A stretch of 64,000 nt of DNA from an uncultured Verrucomicrobiota bacterium (GCA_902615835.1 CACMQL010000006.1:1-64000), one strand, 5' to 3'. Counted from the stretch's first letter, positions 1 through 10,268 are shown. The notes: a model not told the origin generated them from the letters alone. Translations and numbers: made by a program.

Positions 1-946
1 ACAGTATGAAACCAATATCTAAAAAAGTACCTGCATTATAAAGAAGCATAATTAAACCCGCCATTGCTACCACATGAAAATTATTTACCTTAACACCTAA
101 TAGTTTACTTACCACCCAAATACAAAGCATGAGATATGCTCGAGTGGAAGAAACGGAAAAGTTTACCAGATATAAGTACCCAAGAAGGATAAACATAGTC
201 GTAACCATTGATAAATTACGCGTAGAACCCAAAATTTTAAATACAGAAATAAAAGCTGCGTATAAACAACCCATATGCAGCCCACTTACTGCAAAAAGAT
301 GCATAGTACCCGAATTTATGAATATTTTTTTATGATCCGTATCAAGCTCACTTTTTATACCGAAAATAAATGCTTTTAAGAAGGAATCACTTACTTCACT
401 AAAATCTAAATTACGAAAAAACATGGTTGAAAAAGTTTCATTTTTATTTTGATATTTTACTTTATAAGGAAATAAAAGATTTACATCATTCTTGTTATTT
501 GAAAAATGTAATACTCCTTTGACAAATATTATATTTTCTTCTTTATTCATTTTATCATCATAGATCAAATATGTCTCTTTTACATCAGCTTTAAAACTAT
601 TATGAATGAATGAAACAGGCTTACAGAAAAAAGATCTATTTGAATTTCCTTTAAGGATTATTGACTTTGTATTAGTACTCAGTTTACAAATAACATAAAC
701 TTCTTTCTTTTTGTAAATGTTTTCTGAATATTGTATAGAGTTATTACCGTAAAATATGATCCCAAATAGTAAGATTCCTATCAAAATACATAGAAATTGC
801 TTTTTATATAACAGTAAGCCAAAAAAAGATATTACTATTATCAAAAGTAAGGTTGTGGACTTTTGTTCTAAGTGTAGATCATATTTCCAACTTGAAGATG
901 TTATCAAAACCAGAAATAGAAAAAGTACAGGCAGTTTGAAAATCAC
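1..946 (-). CDS. comEC: ComEC/Rec2 family competence protein, N-terminal part; runs off the left edge
   Basis: Hand translation of the minus strand gives an uninterrupted frame with an N-terminal hydrophobic segment, the ComEC signature HLFAVSGLHMG and ...STRAYLMLCIWVVSKLLG...NAGTFLDIGFIL. Absent from the ORF track because it is open at the edge. Start is GTG at 946 or TTG at 952. Confidence 0.85.
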   Translation of the reverse strand, partial: MIFKLPVLFLFLVLITSSSWKYDLHLEQKSTTLLLIIVISFFGLLLYKKQFLCILIGILLFGIIFYGNNSIQYSENIYKKKEVYVICKLSTNTKSIILKGNSNRSFFCKPVSFIHNSFKADVKETYLIYDDKMNKEENIIFVKGVLHFSNNKNDVNLLFPYKVKYQNKNETFSTMFFRNLDFSEVSDSFLKAFIFGIKSELDTDHKKIFINSGTMHLFAVSGLHMGCLYAAFISVFKILGSTRNLSMVTTMFILLGYLYLVNFSVSSTRAYLMLCIWVVSKLLGVKVNNFHVVAMAGLIMLLYNAGTFLDIGFIL

Positions 947-1019
947 AGGCAATCAAATCAATGTTTGCGTAAAGCGATAATGGTCATAGCTTAAAAAAGT
1001 GCTTTACGACAGGTCATAT

Positions 1020-1862
1020 ATGAGAAGAGGACTATCTCCTAACTTTAGGTGTATTACTGATTACTTAATCCTGTCAATCATTGCCACATTTCTCATACAA
1101 ACAACTCTGAAAATTTTTGATGGTGAGTTAAGCCTACTTCGGTTAACAGGATTTTCCTTTGAAGGCTTTAAGTCTGGCTTCATTTGGACAATCTTTACAT
1201 ACAGCATTCTGCACGAAGGTGCGTTACACTTAATTTTTAATCTTCTTGGTATACACTTTATTTCTAGGAATGTGGAATTTATAATCTCGTCAAAAAAATA
1301 TCTGTATCTCTTTTTCGTCAGTAGCATTTGTGGTGCGCTGTTCTGGGTAACCTTTAACAGTGATATGGGGTTATTATTGGGTGCATCGGCATTTGTGATG
1401 GCGTGTTTGACATACTTTTGCATGCATAGACCGGATGAACCAATAACTTTCCTGCTATTTTTTGTACTTCCAGTTAAAATTAAACCAAAATTCCTACTTA
1501 TTGGAGTATTGGGTTTAGAAGTGTATGGTTTTTTGTTCGGAGAACTTCAAAACACATCAAACATAGCTCATTCCGCCCATCTAGGAGGAATGGCAGTTGG
1601 TTTATTGTATTCATTAACTTCTTTTGATTTCCTTAATCTTCCAAAGTTTTCTTTCAATTTCAATCGTACTAATTTTCCCACATCAAAGCCAATCCACAAG
1701 AGCAAAAACTATACAATAAGAAGTGGTAATGACCTTGATGCACAAATCCAAATTGACAAAATCTTGGACAAGATAAATGAACATGGGTTTGGAAGCTTAA
1801 ACGAAACCGAAAAGCGAATGCTTGAAAAAGCAAAAACCCTATTCAACGACAAGAGAAAATAA
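1020..1862 (+). CDS. Rhomboid family intramembrane serine protease with a short C-terminal domain
   Basis: LHEGALHLIFNLLG, catalytic GASAF and HSAHLGG motifs, multiple TM segments. ATG at 1020 preferred over the GTG at 999. Confidence 0.85.
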   Translation: MRRGLSPNFRCITDYLILSIIATFLIQTTLKIFDGELSLLRLTGFSFEGFKSGFIWTIFTYSILHEGALHLIFNLLGIHFISRNVEFIISSKKYLYLFFVSSICGALFWVTFNSDMGLLLGASAFVMACLTYFCMHRPDEPITFLLFFVLPVKIKPKFLLIGVLGLEVYGFLFGELQNTSNIAHSAHLGGMAVGLLYSLTSFDFLNLPKFSFNFNRTNFPTSKPIHKSKNYTIRSGNDLDAQIQIDKILDKINEHGFGSLNETEKRMLEKAKTLFNDKRK

Positions 1863-1865
1863 CAA

Positions 1866-4082
1866 ATGCACCCCAAAACTCACCGATTAATCTTTATTGT
1901 AGTGTTTATCTTCATCTTTATGGCGAAGAATTTAAAAGCTGATTTCAAAGAACTTTACCCCTCAGCACTTATGAAACATGAAACTCAGTGGCTTATTAAG
2001 GTGCTCGAACAGGCTCATTATAACAAATTAAAAATACAAGAATTGGATGCCACCTCTTTTATAAATGAATTCGTAAATAAGCTAGACAAACAAAAACTAT
2101 ATTTCACCAAGAAAGAGGTTGAGATTTTTCAGCAACAATATCAGTCGACCATATCAACACATTTACAACAAGGAAATCTCCTGCCTGGGTTTGAAATTTA
2201 TAACAGTTACAAAAAAAGAGCCATCGAGCGATTAAACTGGGTCTTGGTTGAATTAGAAAAGGAACCTGATCTGTTTATTGAAAAAAATTACACCATCAAT
2301 CGTGATCAATCAGATTGGGAAGAGAGTAAAAAAACCTTGGATATTGTTTGGAAGGATTTAATTAACTCAGAATTTATACGCGAGGTGATTCAGCAATTGG
2401 ATCAAAATGTCACAGAAATTTCTGAGGGCAGCAAATTATTTGATAAAACTGTTTCTGAATCTCGCGAGAACCTGAAAAGAAGTTATGAAAGATGGATAAA
2501 AAATATTACTGAGTTCGAAGCCTCAGATGTTCAGGAAATTTACCTTACAACACTCACCCACATGTTCGACCCTCACACGATCTTCATGAATATGAAAGAA
2601 AAGGAGAAATTTGACCAAGCTATGAACAATGAATTCGTGGGAATAGGTGCGAGGTTACAAGATGAAGACGGATATTGTACGATTAAAGAACTGCTTCCCG
2701 GAGGACCTGCAGAAGCATCGCGTGAGCTTGAGCCTAATGATATTATTTTAAAAGTAGCTCAGGCAGAAGGAGAATTTGTCGATGTTATTGACATGAAATT
2801 AGCTAAAATTGTCGATCTCATCAAAGGCCCTAAAGATACCTTAGTAAGACTGGAAATTCGGCCTATTAAAGACCCAGGTTCTTCCAAGGAAGTCCGTATT
2901 ATCCGTGATAAAATAAAACTTACCGAAAATTTAGCAAAAGCTTATGTTAAACAAATAACCATCCACGGAAAGAAAACAAATGTTGGTGTAATAGAACTGC
3001 CCTCATTTTACGGTTCTTCAGGCAAAGGACCAAAAGCTACAGACGATGTAGAAGAGTTAATTACCAAACTAAAATCATTCAGCATCAAGGGGCTTATTCT
3101 TGATCTTAGAAGGAATGGAGGTGGATATTTGAGCGAAGCAGTAAATCTCGCAGGGTTATTCATTACAAGAGGACCTGTTGTGCAAGTCAAGAATACAGAC
3201 GGAAAGATTCGTAAGAAATTTGACTTTAATCCTAAGATTAGCTGGAATGGTCCTCTGTTCACCTTAGTCTCGCGATATTCAGCATCCGCATCCGAAATTG
3301 TGGCAGGAGCCCTCCAAGATCACAACCGTGCAATCGTTGTAGGAGACGAATCAACTCACGGGAAAGGTACTGTACAATCTATGATACAAATGAATTTGCC
3401 TTTCAATCTTTTAGCCAACAGAACCCAGGGAAAAACGAGTGCTGCCAAAATAACTATTCAAAAATACTATCTACCAAGTGGAAAAAGTACACAAATAAAT
3501 GGTGTGGAAAGTGACATCTCCATGCCTTCAATAAACACCCTATTACCCATCGGAGAATCGGACTTAGAAAAAGCACTTCCAAATGATAAAATCGCAGCCG
3601 TAAATTTCAGAAAATCAATTGAGCAATTTTCCTTCAGGGAGGATATGAAATCAAAACTAAATCTTAGAGCAAAAGAAAGAAGAACAAATTCTGAACCCTT
3701 TCAGTATCTCCTCGAGAACATCAGCTATTTCAAGGAGAAAAGAGAACAGAAAGAGTTTTCCCTAAACTTAAAAACACGACTCGAAGAAAGAAAAATTGAA
3801 AGAGAAAAAGGAGATTCTTTAAAAGAAAAACAGGAAGCCTTCGAAGATCTCTCCTTTCCAAGTAGAAAAATTACTTTATCCGTTGTCGAAGAACAGATTG
3901 ACCAATCCAGAAAAGCAAGAGGTTTAGATTTAAACAGCACAAAAGATGAAGATGGTTTTGTAATTCCAGAAAACTTCGACCTGCAATTAAATGAATCCTT
4001 AAATATTTTAACCGATTATTTGGAGTTTACGCAACCATCCGGTTCTGCTTTACGACAATTTAATACCCCCCAAGATATTTAA
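1866..4082 (+). CDS. prc: Tail-specific / C-terminal processing protease (S41, PDZ)
   Basis: 738 aa; PDZ-like region, S41 motif YSASASEIVAGALQDHNRAIVVGDESTHGKGTVQ, Prc-type C-terminal region. Confidence 0.9.
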   Translation: MHPKTHRLIFIVVFIFIFMAKNLKADFKELYPSALMKHETQWLIKVLEQAHYNKLKIQELDATSFINEFVNKLDKQKLYFTKKEVEIFQQQYQSTISTHLQQGNLLPGFEIYNSYKKRAIERLNWVLVELEKEPDLFIEKNYTINRDQSDWEESKKTLDIVWKDLINSEFIREVIQQLDQNVTEISEGSKLFDKTVSESRENLKRSYERWIKNITEFEASDVQEIYLTTLTHMFDPHTIFMNMKEKEKFDQAMNNEFVGIGARLQDEDGYCTIKELLPGGPAEASRELEPNDIILKVAQAEGEFVDVIDMKLAKIVDLIKGPKDTLVRLEIRPIKDPGSSKEVRIIRDKIKLTENLAKAYVKQITIHGKKTNVGVIELPSFYGSSGKGPKATDDVEELITKLKSFSIKGLILDLRRNGGGYLSEAVNLAGLFITRGPVVQVKNTDGKIRKKFDFNPKISWNGPLFTLVSRYSASASEIVAGALQDHNRAIVVGDESTHGKGTVQSMIQMNLPFNLLANRTQGKTSAAKITIQKYYLPSGKSTQINGVESDISMPSINTLLPIGESDLEKALPNDKIAAVNFRKSIEQFSFREDMKSKLNLRAKERRTNSEPFQYLLENISYFKEKREQKEFSLNLKTRLEERKIEREKGDSLKEKQEAFEDLSFPSRKITLSVVEEQIDQSRKARGLDLNSTKDEDGFVIPENFDLQLNESLNILTDYLEFTQPSGSALRQFNTPQDI

Positions 4083-4954
4083 GAAATTAGTCTGCCGAAG
4101 AAAAATCTTCTTCTTCCGTTTAAATCATTTGCAATAGAGATTTCATTCAGAAAACCTTTAGATACTGAAATAAGTTTTTCACTTTGCCCGTATCCAAATT
4201 CCAAGGCTACAAGCCCACCTTCCTTAAGTATTTCTGGCGAAATTTTAATTATGGTTTCTAGGTCCAAAAGACCATCGTTTTCTGATACCAGTGCATCTTT
4301 AGGGTCATATTCCTTTACTTCCGGTTCGCAAGTCATCCATTCCTTAAAGGAGAGATATGGCGGATTGGAGACCAGAACATCAAAATTCTTTTGTGAAAAT
4401 ACATCTGAATGCCAATCAAAAATAGAAAGAGTAACATTCTTGCTACATTGATTAAGTGCAAGATTTTCTTCAGCTAAGGTTAGAGCGTTTGCAGACTTAT
4501 CAATGCCCACGCATTCTGCATAAGGATATTCTTTAGCGAGAGCCACAAGAATGGCACCGCTACCCGTACCCAAATCTAAAATGCGTCCATTAAAATCGTT
4601 TGGAAGCTTCTTTACGACAAGTTCCACTAAAAGCTCAGTTTCAAATCTTGGAATCAGGGCACGTGAATCAGATTTTATAGAACAATTATAAAACTCTACG
4701 GTACCAAGAATATGTTGTAAAGGCTCTCTCTTAGCTCTTCTTAAAATGGCTTGTCTTATCTGATTAATTAAAAATTGTTCTTCAATATATTTTCGATCTA
4801 GATATATGTCTATCTTTTCAACATCTAAAAATTTGGATAGAATCCATTCTGTATCAGTTTTTGAAGATTCAATTCCTTTTTTGGTTAAGAAATCATTTGA
4901 TTTTTTATACAGTTCCAGAATTGAAAACCGCTTATTCATGATTTCCAATTTCAA
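4079..4954 (-). CDS. prmC: Release factor glutamine methyltransferase
   Basis: SAM motif LDLGTGSGAILVALAKEYP and NPPYL; adjacent to prfA. Confidence 0.93.
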   Translation of the reverse strand: MKLEIMNKRFSILELYKKSNDFLTKKGIESSKTDTEWILSKFLDVEKIDIYLDRKYIEEQFLINQIRQAILRRAKREPLQHILGTVEFYNCSIKSDSRALIPRFETELLVELVVKKLPNDFNGRILDLGTGSGAILVALAKEYPYAECVGIDKSANALTLAEENLALNQCSKNVTLSIFDWHSDVFSQKNFDVLVSNPPYLSFKEWMTCEPEVKEYDPKDALVSENDGLLDLETIIKISPEILKEGGLVALEFGYGQSEKLISVSKGFLNEISIANDLNGRRRFFFGRLIS

Positions 4955-6011
4955 TATAACTAAGCTTCTTTTGAAGATTCTCTTTTTCCAAAAATGTAAT
5001 AATATGATCCAGTTCTCCCATCATGGTTTCTTGAAGGGCGTGAGATGTGTAGTTAACCCGGTGATCAGTGATTCTACTTTGTGGAAAATTATATGTTCTT
5101 ATTCTCTCACTTCGGTCTCCTGTGCCCACTTGGTCTTTCCGATTTTTTGCATACTTTTCATTTTCTTCCGTTTGCTTTTTTTGTAACAGTCTACTTCTGA
5201 GTACGGTCATTGCTTTATTTTTGTTTTTTAGCTGGGATCTTTCATCTGCACAATAAACATTAATTCCACTTGGAATGTGCTGAATTTGTACGGCAGAATC
5301 GGTCGTATTTACACCTTGTCCACCAGGACCACTTGCCCTACAAATACTTATTTCCAGGTCGTTTGGGTCAATTGATATCTCAATATCTTTTGCTTCCGGC
5401 AAAACGGCGACTGTTGACGTGGAAGTGTGAATTCTTCCTCCCGCTTCAGTGACTGGGATTCTTTGCACCCGATGAACTCCACTCTCAAATTTCATTTTGC
5501 TCCAAGCTTCCTCTCCTTTAAGAATGAAAACCACCTCTTTAAATCCTCCGGTATCTGAATTACTTTGGCTTAAACATTCAATGGCCCATCCTTGTTTTTC
5601 AGCGAAACGAGTGTACATACGAAATAAATCTCCTGCAAAAATAGATGCCTCATCTCCTCCTGCTCCTGCCCTTATCTCAACGATGGTATTTTTTCCAACT
5701 TCCGGGTCAGGAGGAAGCATGGCAATCATTAACTTTCCTTTGTTTTCTGATCTTTTTACGGTTAAGAATTCAAGCTCTATTTTTGCTTCTTCCCCCATTT
5801 CTGGATCGTCAATGAGTGATTTACATTGGTTAGTCTGGTCTTCAAGGTCAATATCATGCTCAAATAAATCTAATATATGTTTTAATCTGCGGTGTTCACG
5901 CGATAATTCCGAAGCAAGTTGGTTATTCTGAAATGTTTCTGGTAAAGAAAGCCTTTTTTCCAGATTATTAAATCGTATGCGAAACGGCTCGATATTTGGT
6001 AGGAATTCCAT
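4932..6011 (-). CDS. prfA: Peptide chain release factor 1
   Basis: GGQ motif (ASGPGGQGVNTTDSAVQ), full length 359 aa. Confidence 0.95.
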   Translation of the reverse strand: MEFLPNIEPFRIRFNNLEKRLSLPETFQNNQLASELSREHRRLKHILDLFEHDIDLEDQTNQCKSLIDDPEMGEEAKIELEFLTVKRSENKGKLMIAMLPPDPEVGKNTIVEIRAGAGGDEASIFAGDLFRMYTRFAEKQGWAIECLSQSNSDTGGFKEVVFILKGEEAWSKMKFESGVHRVQRIPVTEAGGRIHTSTSTVAVLPEAKDIEISIDPNDLEISICRASGPGGQGVNTTDSAVQIQHIPSGINVYCADERSQLKNKNKAMTVLRSRLLQKKQTEENEKYAKNRKDQVGTGDRSERIRTYNFPQSRITDHRVNYTSHALQETMMGELDHIITFLEKENLQKKLSYIEIGNHE

Positions 6012-6065
6012 TACAGAATACCATTATGTTAATATATCAAGATCGTCAAAACAGGATTCCCTAGA

Positions 6066-7070
6066 ATGACGCTTCCTTACGGCCAAAACATTGTAGCCTG
6101 TATATGGGATTTTGATAAAACTTTAATCCCTGGTTATATGCAAACTCCTCTCTTTGAATACTACGGAGTGAATGAGAGTCGATTCTGGGAAGAGGTTAAT
6201 AATCTGCCTGGCATTTATTTAAAACGTGGATGTCAAGTGTCCAAGGACACGATTTATCTAAATCACCTCTTAAGTTATGTTAAAAACGGACCGATGAGAG
6301 GTTTAACTAATCGAAAATTAATGGACTTAGGTGAAAAACTAGATTTCTGCCCAGGATTACCAGAACTTTTTAAAAATCTGTCTGCGATTCCTCGATCAGT
6401 TGAATTTAGGGATCATGATTTTAAAATCGAACACTATATCATTAGCACAGGACTTTCCCCTATGATTAAGGGCAGTGAAATATATCCGTATGTAGAGGAT
6501 GTGTTTGCCTGTGAATTTATTGAGTCTCCGTTGCCCCCAAATTATCGCAGTCAAACCGAACTCTCTCTGCCCCTTGATCTTGAAATTGCCCAGGTTGGTA
6601 TGACCGTAGATAATACAATTAAGACCCGGTTTATTTTTGAAATTAACAAAGGCTCAAATAAAAATGAGCAAATTGATGTAAATTCTGCCATTTCTCATCA
6701 TGATCGGCGTGTACCCGTTGACCAAATGATTTACATTGCAGACGGTCCCAGCGATGTACCCGTTTTTGCTGTTGTTAAAGGAATGGGAGGGAAAACTTAT
6801 GCAGTATATGATCCAAACAATGAAAGGGAATTTCAACAAAGTTGTTCGCTGGTTGAAAACGGCCGTGTTCATAACAATGGTCCGGCTGATTACAGGGAAA
6901 ATAGCCCAACATATATGTGGATCCGACAGAAAACCAGTGAGATCCTTAAAAAAATGATTACCAAAAAAGAAAAACACATAACAGATAAAACAGGCATTTC
7001 ACCCAAACATATACCAGTATCTTCAAAACAGCCTGATGATCATGCATTTGACCAAAAGCTTTTATGGTAG
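6066..7070 (+). CDS. HAD-superfamily phosphatase
   Basis: IWDFDKTLIPGY, IISTG, YIADGPSDVPVF HAD motifs. Confidence 0.8.
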   Translation: MTLPYGQNIVACIWDFDKTLIPGYMQTPLFEYYGVNESRFWEEVNNLPGIYLKRGCQVSKDTIYLNHLLSYVKNGPMRGLTNRKLMDLGEKLDFCPGLPELFKNLSAIPRSVEFRDHDFKIEHYIISTGLSPMIKGSEIYPYVEDVFACEFIESPLPPNYRSQTELSLPLDLEIAQVGMTVDNTIKTRFIFEINKGSNKNEQIDVNSAISHHDRRVPVDQMIYIADGPSDVPVFAVVKGMGGKTYAVYDPNNEREFQQSCSLVENGRVHNNGPADYRENSPTYMWIRQKTSEILKKMITKKEKHITDKTGISPKHIPVSSKQPDDHAFDQKLLW

Positions 7071-7975
7071 AAAAAAAGAAATCCTTTCTTGGCATTCAAG
7101 ATCTTACCGTTGAGGAAATCAATAGCCTATTGGATTTAGCCGAGGAAATAAAAGAAATCACTAATGCTGGAAAGAGGGTGAATGCATCGCTTAAAGGTAA
7201 GCGCATTGTTAATTTATTTCTTGAGCCAAGTACGAGGACCAGAATAGCCTTTGAAATAGCGGCAAAAAGCCTGGAAGCAGATGTGATCTCCATTGCAGAA
7301 AAGTCGAGTAGTTTGACGAAGGGAGAATCGCTTAGAGATACAGCAAGGAATATTCAAGCTTTGGGTGCCGATGCGATTGTTTTGAGACATTCTTCACCAG
7401 GCTCAGCCCAATACCTTTCAAGCATCATCAGCGTTCCTGTTATCAATGCAGGAGACGGTGCCCACGAGCATCCAAGCCAGGCACTTTTAGATCTCTTTAC
7501 GCTGAGGGAAAAATTAGGAGACTTGAAAGGGAAAAAAATAACGATCTTAGGTGATATTCTGTTTAGCCGGGTTGCAAGATCTAATATTTGGGGATTAATC
7601 AAAATGGGGGCCAACATTACATTGTCAGGTCCGTCAACCCTTGTGCCTAAAAAATTCGAAGATTTTGGTCTGCGAGTAACTTACAACCTAGATACAGCAG
7701 TTGAAGATGCTGATGCAATTATGCTCTTACGAATACAACATGAGAGACAGACCCAAACACATTTTCCCTCTCTAGAGGAGTATAAAAAAATGTTCGGATT
7801 AAAAATTGGAAAATCAAAAAAAAGCAAAAATTTCCTAATTCTTCATCCCGGTCCTATAAACAGGGGAGTGGAGATTGATTCAAATCTCGCTGATAATGAG
7901 CAGTCCTTAATTCTTAGCCAAGTGACAAACGGAGTGAGCGTGAGAATGGCCATCTTACATTCATACTGTTCGTAA
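7064..7975 (+). CDS. pyrB: Aspartate carbamoyltransferase catalytic subunit
   Basis: LEPSTRTR, HEHPSQALLDLFTLRE, HPGPINRGVEI motifs. Confidence 0.95.
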   Translation: MVEKKKSFLGIQDLTVEEINSLLDLAEEIKEITNAGKRVNASLKGKRIVNLFLEPSTRTRIAFEIAAKSLEADVISIAEKSSSLTKGESLRDTARNIQALGADAIVLRHSSPGSAQYLSSIISVPVINAGDGAHEHPSQALLDLFTLREKLGDLKGKKITILGDILFSRVARSNIWGLIKMGANITLSGPSTLVPKKFEDFGLRVTYNLDTAVEDADAIMLLRIQHERQTQTHFPSLEEYKKMFGLKIGKSKKSKNFLILHPGPINRGVEIDSNLADNEQSLILSQVTNGVSVRMAILHSYCS

Positions 7976-7987
7976 GGAATCATTCGA

Positions 7988-9259
7988 ATGAAAAAGATTT
8001 TGATTAAAGGAGGTAAGGTCATTGATCCAGTCAATGAGAATTCTGAATACAGGGATTTGCTCATCGAGAATGGTATATTCATTGATCCGCGAGAAGCAGA
8101 CGAAAAAACTGAAACCATAGATGCACAAGGTCTCTTTATCATTCCGGGTTTATTTGATTTAAGGTGCCACTTGAAGCAACCTGGAATGAACTTGCAGGAA
8201 AGCGTCGATATTATAAGCCGCCAAGCGATTTATGGTGGATTTACTTCAGTTCTCGCAATGCCAAACTTATCATCAATGGCGGATAACCCAGAAGTATTAA
8301 AATTTACGAAAAACAGTATCATCAAAGAGCAGCATATTAATGTGTATCTAAGTGGGTGCTTAACATTAGATTCACAAGGAAAAAACCTTGCTCCGATTGG
8401 GTCACTTAAAGAAACTGGTATCGCAGCGGTTACCGATTGTCCAAATTGCACTCAAGACAATCAAATTTTCAGTAAGGCCGCGGAATATGCTTCGATGTTT
8501 AACCTGCCGATTATTGAACTTGCTAGAGATTATTCATTATCTCCTGAAGCCAGTGCTCATGAAGGACTACTATCGCTGAGGATGGGGCTGAAGGGATATC
8601 CCCGTATTGCAGAGGAATTATTTGTAGCGAGATCAATTTTACTTTCAAAATACACGGAAGCGAGGATACACCTTACTTCGATAACCTCAAAGGGCTCGGT
8701 AGACCTCATAGAAAAAGCCAAAAACGATGGAGCCAACATAAGTTGTGATACAACTTCGAATCATCTTTATTGCACAGAAAAACAAATTGAAAATTTTGAC
8801 CCCTTGGCTAAACCATTTCCCCCTTTTCGCGAAGCAGAAGATCAAGCAACCTTACTTGACGCCCTTAAAAGTGGAATTATTGATGTAGTAAGCACAGGTC
8901 ATCAATCATACAGCTTTGATGATAAAAGTAAGGAATTTGATATCGCACCTTCAGGCACACTTGGGCTTGAAAATGGGTTTCTCCAGTTGTATGCCAAACT
9001 AAACTTAAAACTAGAGGAAAAACTAATTCTCATAACAAGAGTCATGAGCAAAAAACCCGCACAACTTTTAAATTTAAAACCATCAACATTTGAAAATAAT
9101 TCAATTGCTAATTTTTTTATCTTCGATCCACATGGTGAAACAACGATAAAAAGAAAAATTAACCAATTAGGGGCAGTTAACCTTCCTTACGAAAAGAGGA
9201 AACTTCAAGGCCAAATAAGACAAACATTTTTGAAGGGGAAAATAGTCTACAAAAAGTGA
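7988..9259 (+). CDS. pyrC': Dihydroorotase-like protein, predicted non-catalytic (PyrC'/PyrX type)
   Basis: Amidohydrolase/DHOase fold signatures aligned along the length, but metal-ligand motifs are degenerate (DLRCHL for DLHVHL, SNHL for PHHL, STGHQ for ATDHA). Directly downstream of pyrB. Confidence 0.85.
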   Translation: MKKILIKGGKVIDPVNENSEYRDLLIENGIFIDPREADEKTETIDAQGLFIIPGLFDLRCHLKQPGMNLQESVDIISRQAIYGGFTSVLAMPNLSSMADNPEVLKFTKNSIIKEQHINVYLSGCLTLDSQGKNLAPIGSLKETGIAAVTDCPNCTQDNQIFSKAAEYASMFNLPIIELARDYSLSPEASAHEGLLSLRMGLKGYPRIAEELFVARSILLSKYTEARIHLTSITSKGSVDLIEKAKNDGANISCDTTSNHLYCTEKQIENFDPLAKPFPPFREAEDQATLLDALKSGIIDVVSTGHQSYSFDDKSKEFDIAPSGTLGLENGFLQLYAKLNLKLEEKLILITRVMSKKPAQLLNLKPSTFENNSIANFFIFDPHGETTIKRKINQLGAVNLPYEKRKLQGQIRQTFLKGKIVYKK

Positions 9260-9843
9260 CGAAAGTAGAACTTTTCTCCAAAAAACTGGATTGTAAGCTA
9301 GGATTACTATCACCTGTTTTATTTCTTTTTTTGGGGCATGCCTCACTGTTGCTTAGCGCTTACTACCTGGTTAATTTTCAAAGGAAAAAGGAAAAATACA
9401 TAAAAAAAATTGAGTTATCTCAAGTTTTCAAGCTTTCTATATTAATTTTTTTTGTAATCATTCTAATATCCATTATCTCAAAATTCCTTCTTTCAGAATA
9501 CGCTGAACAGCAACAAGTCATTCAACTAAAGCAAAACTTCGTTGATGAATTAAAAAAGAATGGCTTTATTATTATCGTAATTGCACCAATTATAGAAGAA
9601 ACTATTTTTAGAGGATTTTTCTACCGTGCTTTAAAAAGATATATTCCATGGGTTGCAAGTGCAGTATTTAGTAGCATAATTTTCTCTTTTATTCATCAGA
9701 ATATACTAGCTTTTAGTCTACTGTTTACACTATCACTGTTTCTTACTTTAATTTACGAACTTCACGGTAAACTAATATATCCAATTATTATTCATAGTAC
9801 CTTTAATGTAGTAATGCTCATATTTATTTATTTAGCTAAATGA
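9256..9843 (+). CDS. CPBP family intramembrane metalloprotease
   Basis: EETIFRGFFYRALKRY, FIHQN and IIHSTFNV motifs, multiple TM segments. Confidence 0.85.
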   Translation: MTKVELFSKKLDCKLGLLSPVLFLFLGHASLLLSAYYLVNFQRKKEKYIKKIELSQVFKLSILIFFVIILISIISKFLLSEYAEQQQVIQLKQNFVDELKKNGFIIIVIAPIIEETIFRGFFYRALKRYIPWVASAVFSSIIFSFIHQNILAFSLLFTLSLFLTLIYELHGKLIYPIIIHSTFNVVMLIFIYLAK

Positions 9844-10268
9844 AAAAAGAGCTCCTCTGGAGAGCCTTTGTGCACAATAAGAAAGAATCCGAACAAGTTT
9901 GTTTGACAAGGATGAATCGGATGACATCTCCCTGCTTTATTAAATTGGATGGAGAACTAGGTTCAGGAAAAACTGCTTTTGCTAAATATATTGCAAAATC
10001 ATATGGTGTTAGTGATCTCACAAGCGTCTCATATCTGAAGTATTCGTTACACAGAGGATACAAAAACATAATACACATAGACTTTTACAATCTAAGTGAA
10101 CCTGAACAGTTTTTCTATGATCACATTGAAGATCAAATTGATGATCAAAGTATCGTTTTATCTGAGTGGACACCAGATGGTCTGAAATTGGATATAGCTC
10201 AGTTTATGCTCAGTATAACCACAAAACAGATTTCTGAAAGAATGATTAGTTTTCTTAGGATTTGGTGA
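9840..10268 (+). CDS. tsaE: tRNA threonylcarbamoyladenosine biosynthesis protein TsaE, divergent
   Basis: Walker A GELGSGKTAFAKYIAKSYG followed by HIDFYNL and VLSEW, as in the TsaE family; SPTF region diverged to SVSY. Confidence 0.75.
   Translation: MKKELLWRAFVHNKKESEQVCLTRMNRMTSPCFIKLDGELGSGKTAFAKYIAKSYGVSDLTSVSYLKYSLHRGYKNIIHIDFYNLSEPEQFFYDHIEDQIDDQSIVLSEWTPDGLKLDIAQFMLSITTKQISERMISFLRIW

Noticed and set aside
129-980. Plus-strand small ORFs at 129-335 and 756-980
   Set aside because: Antisense to a well-supported comEC frame; composition not protein-like.
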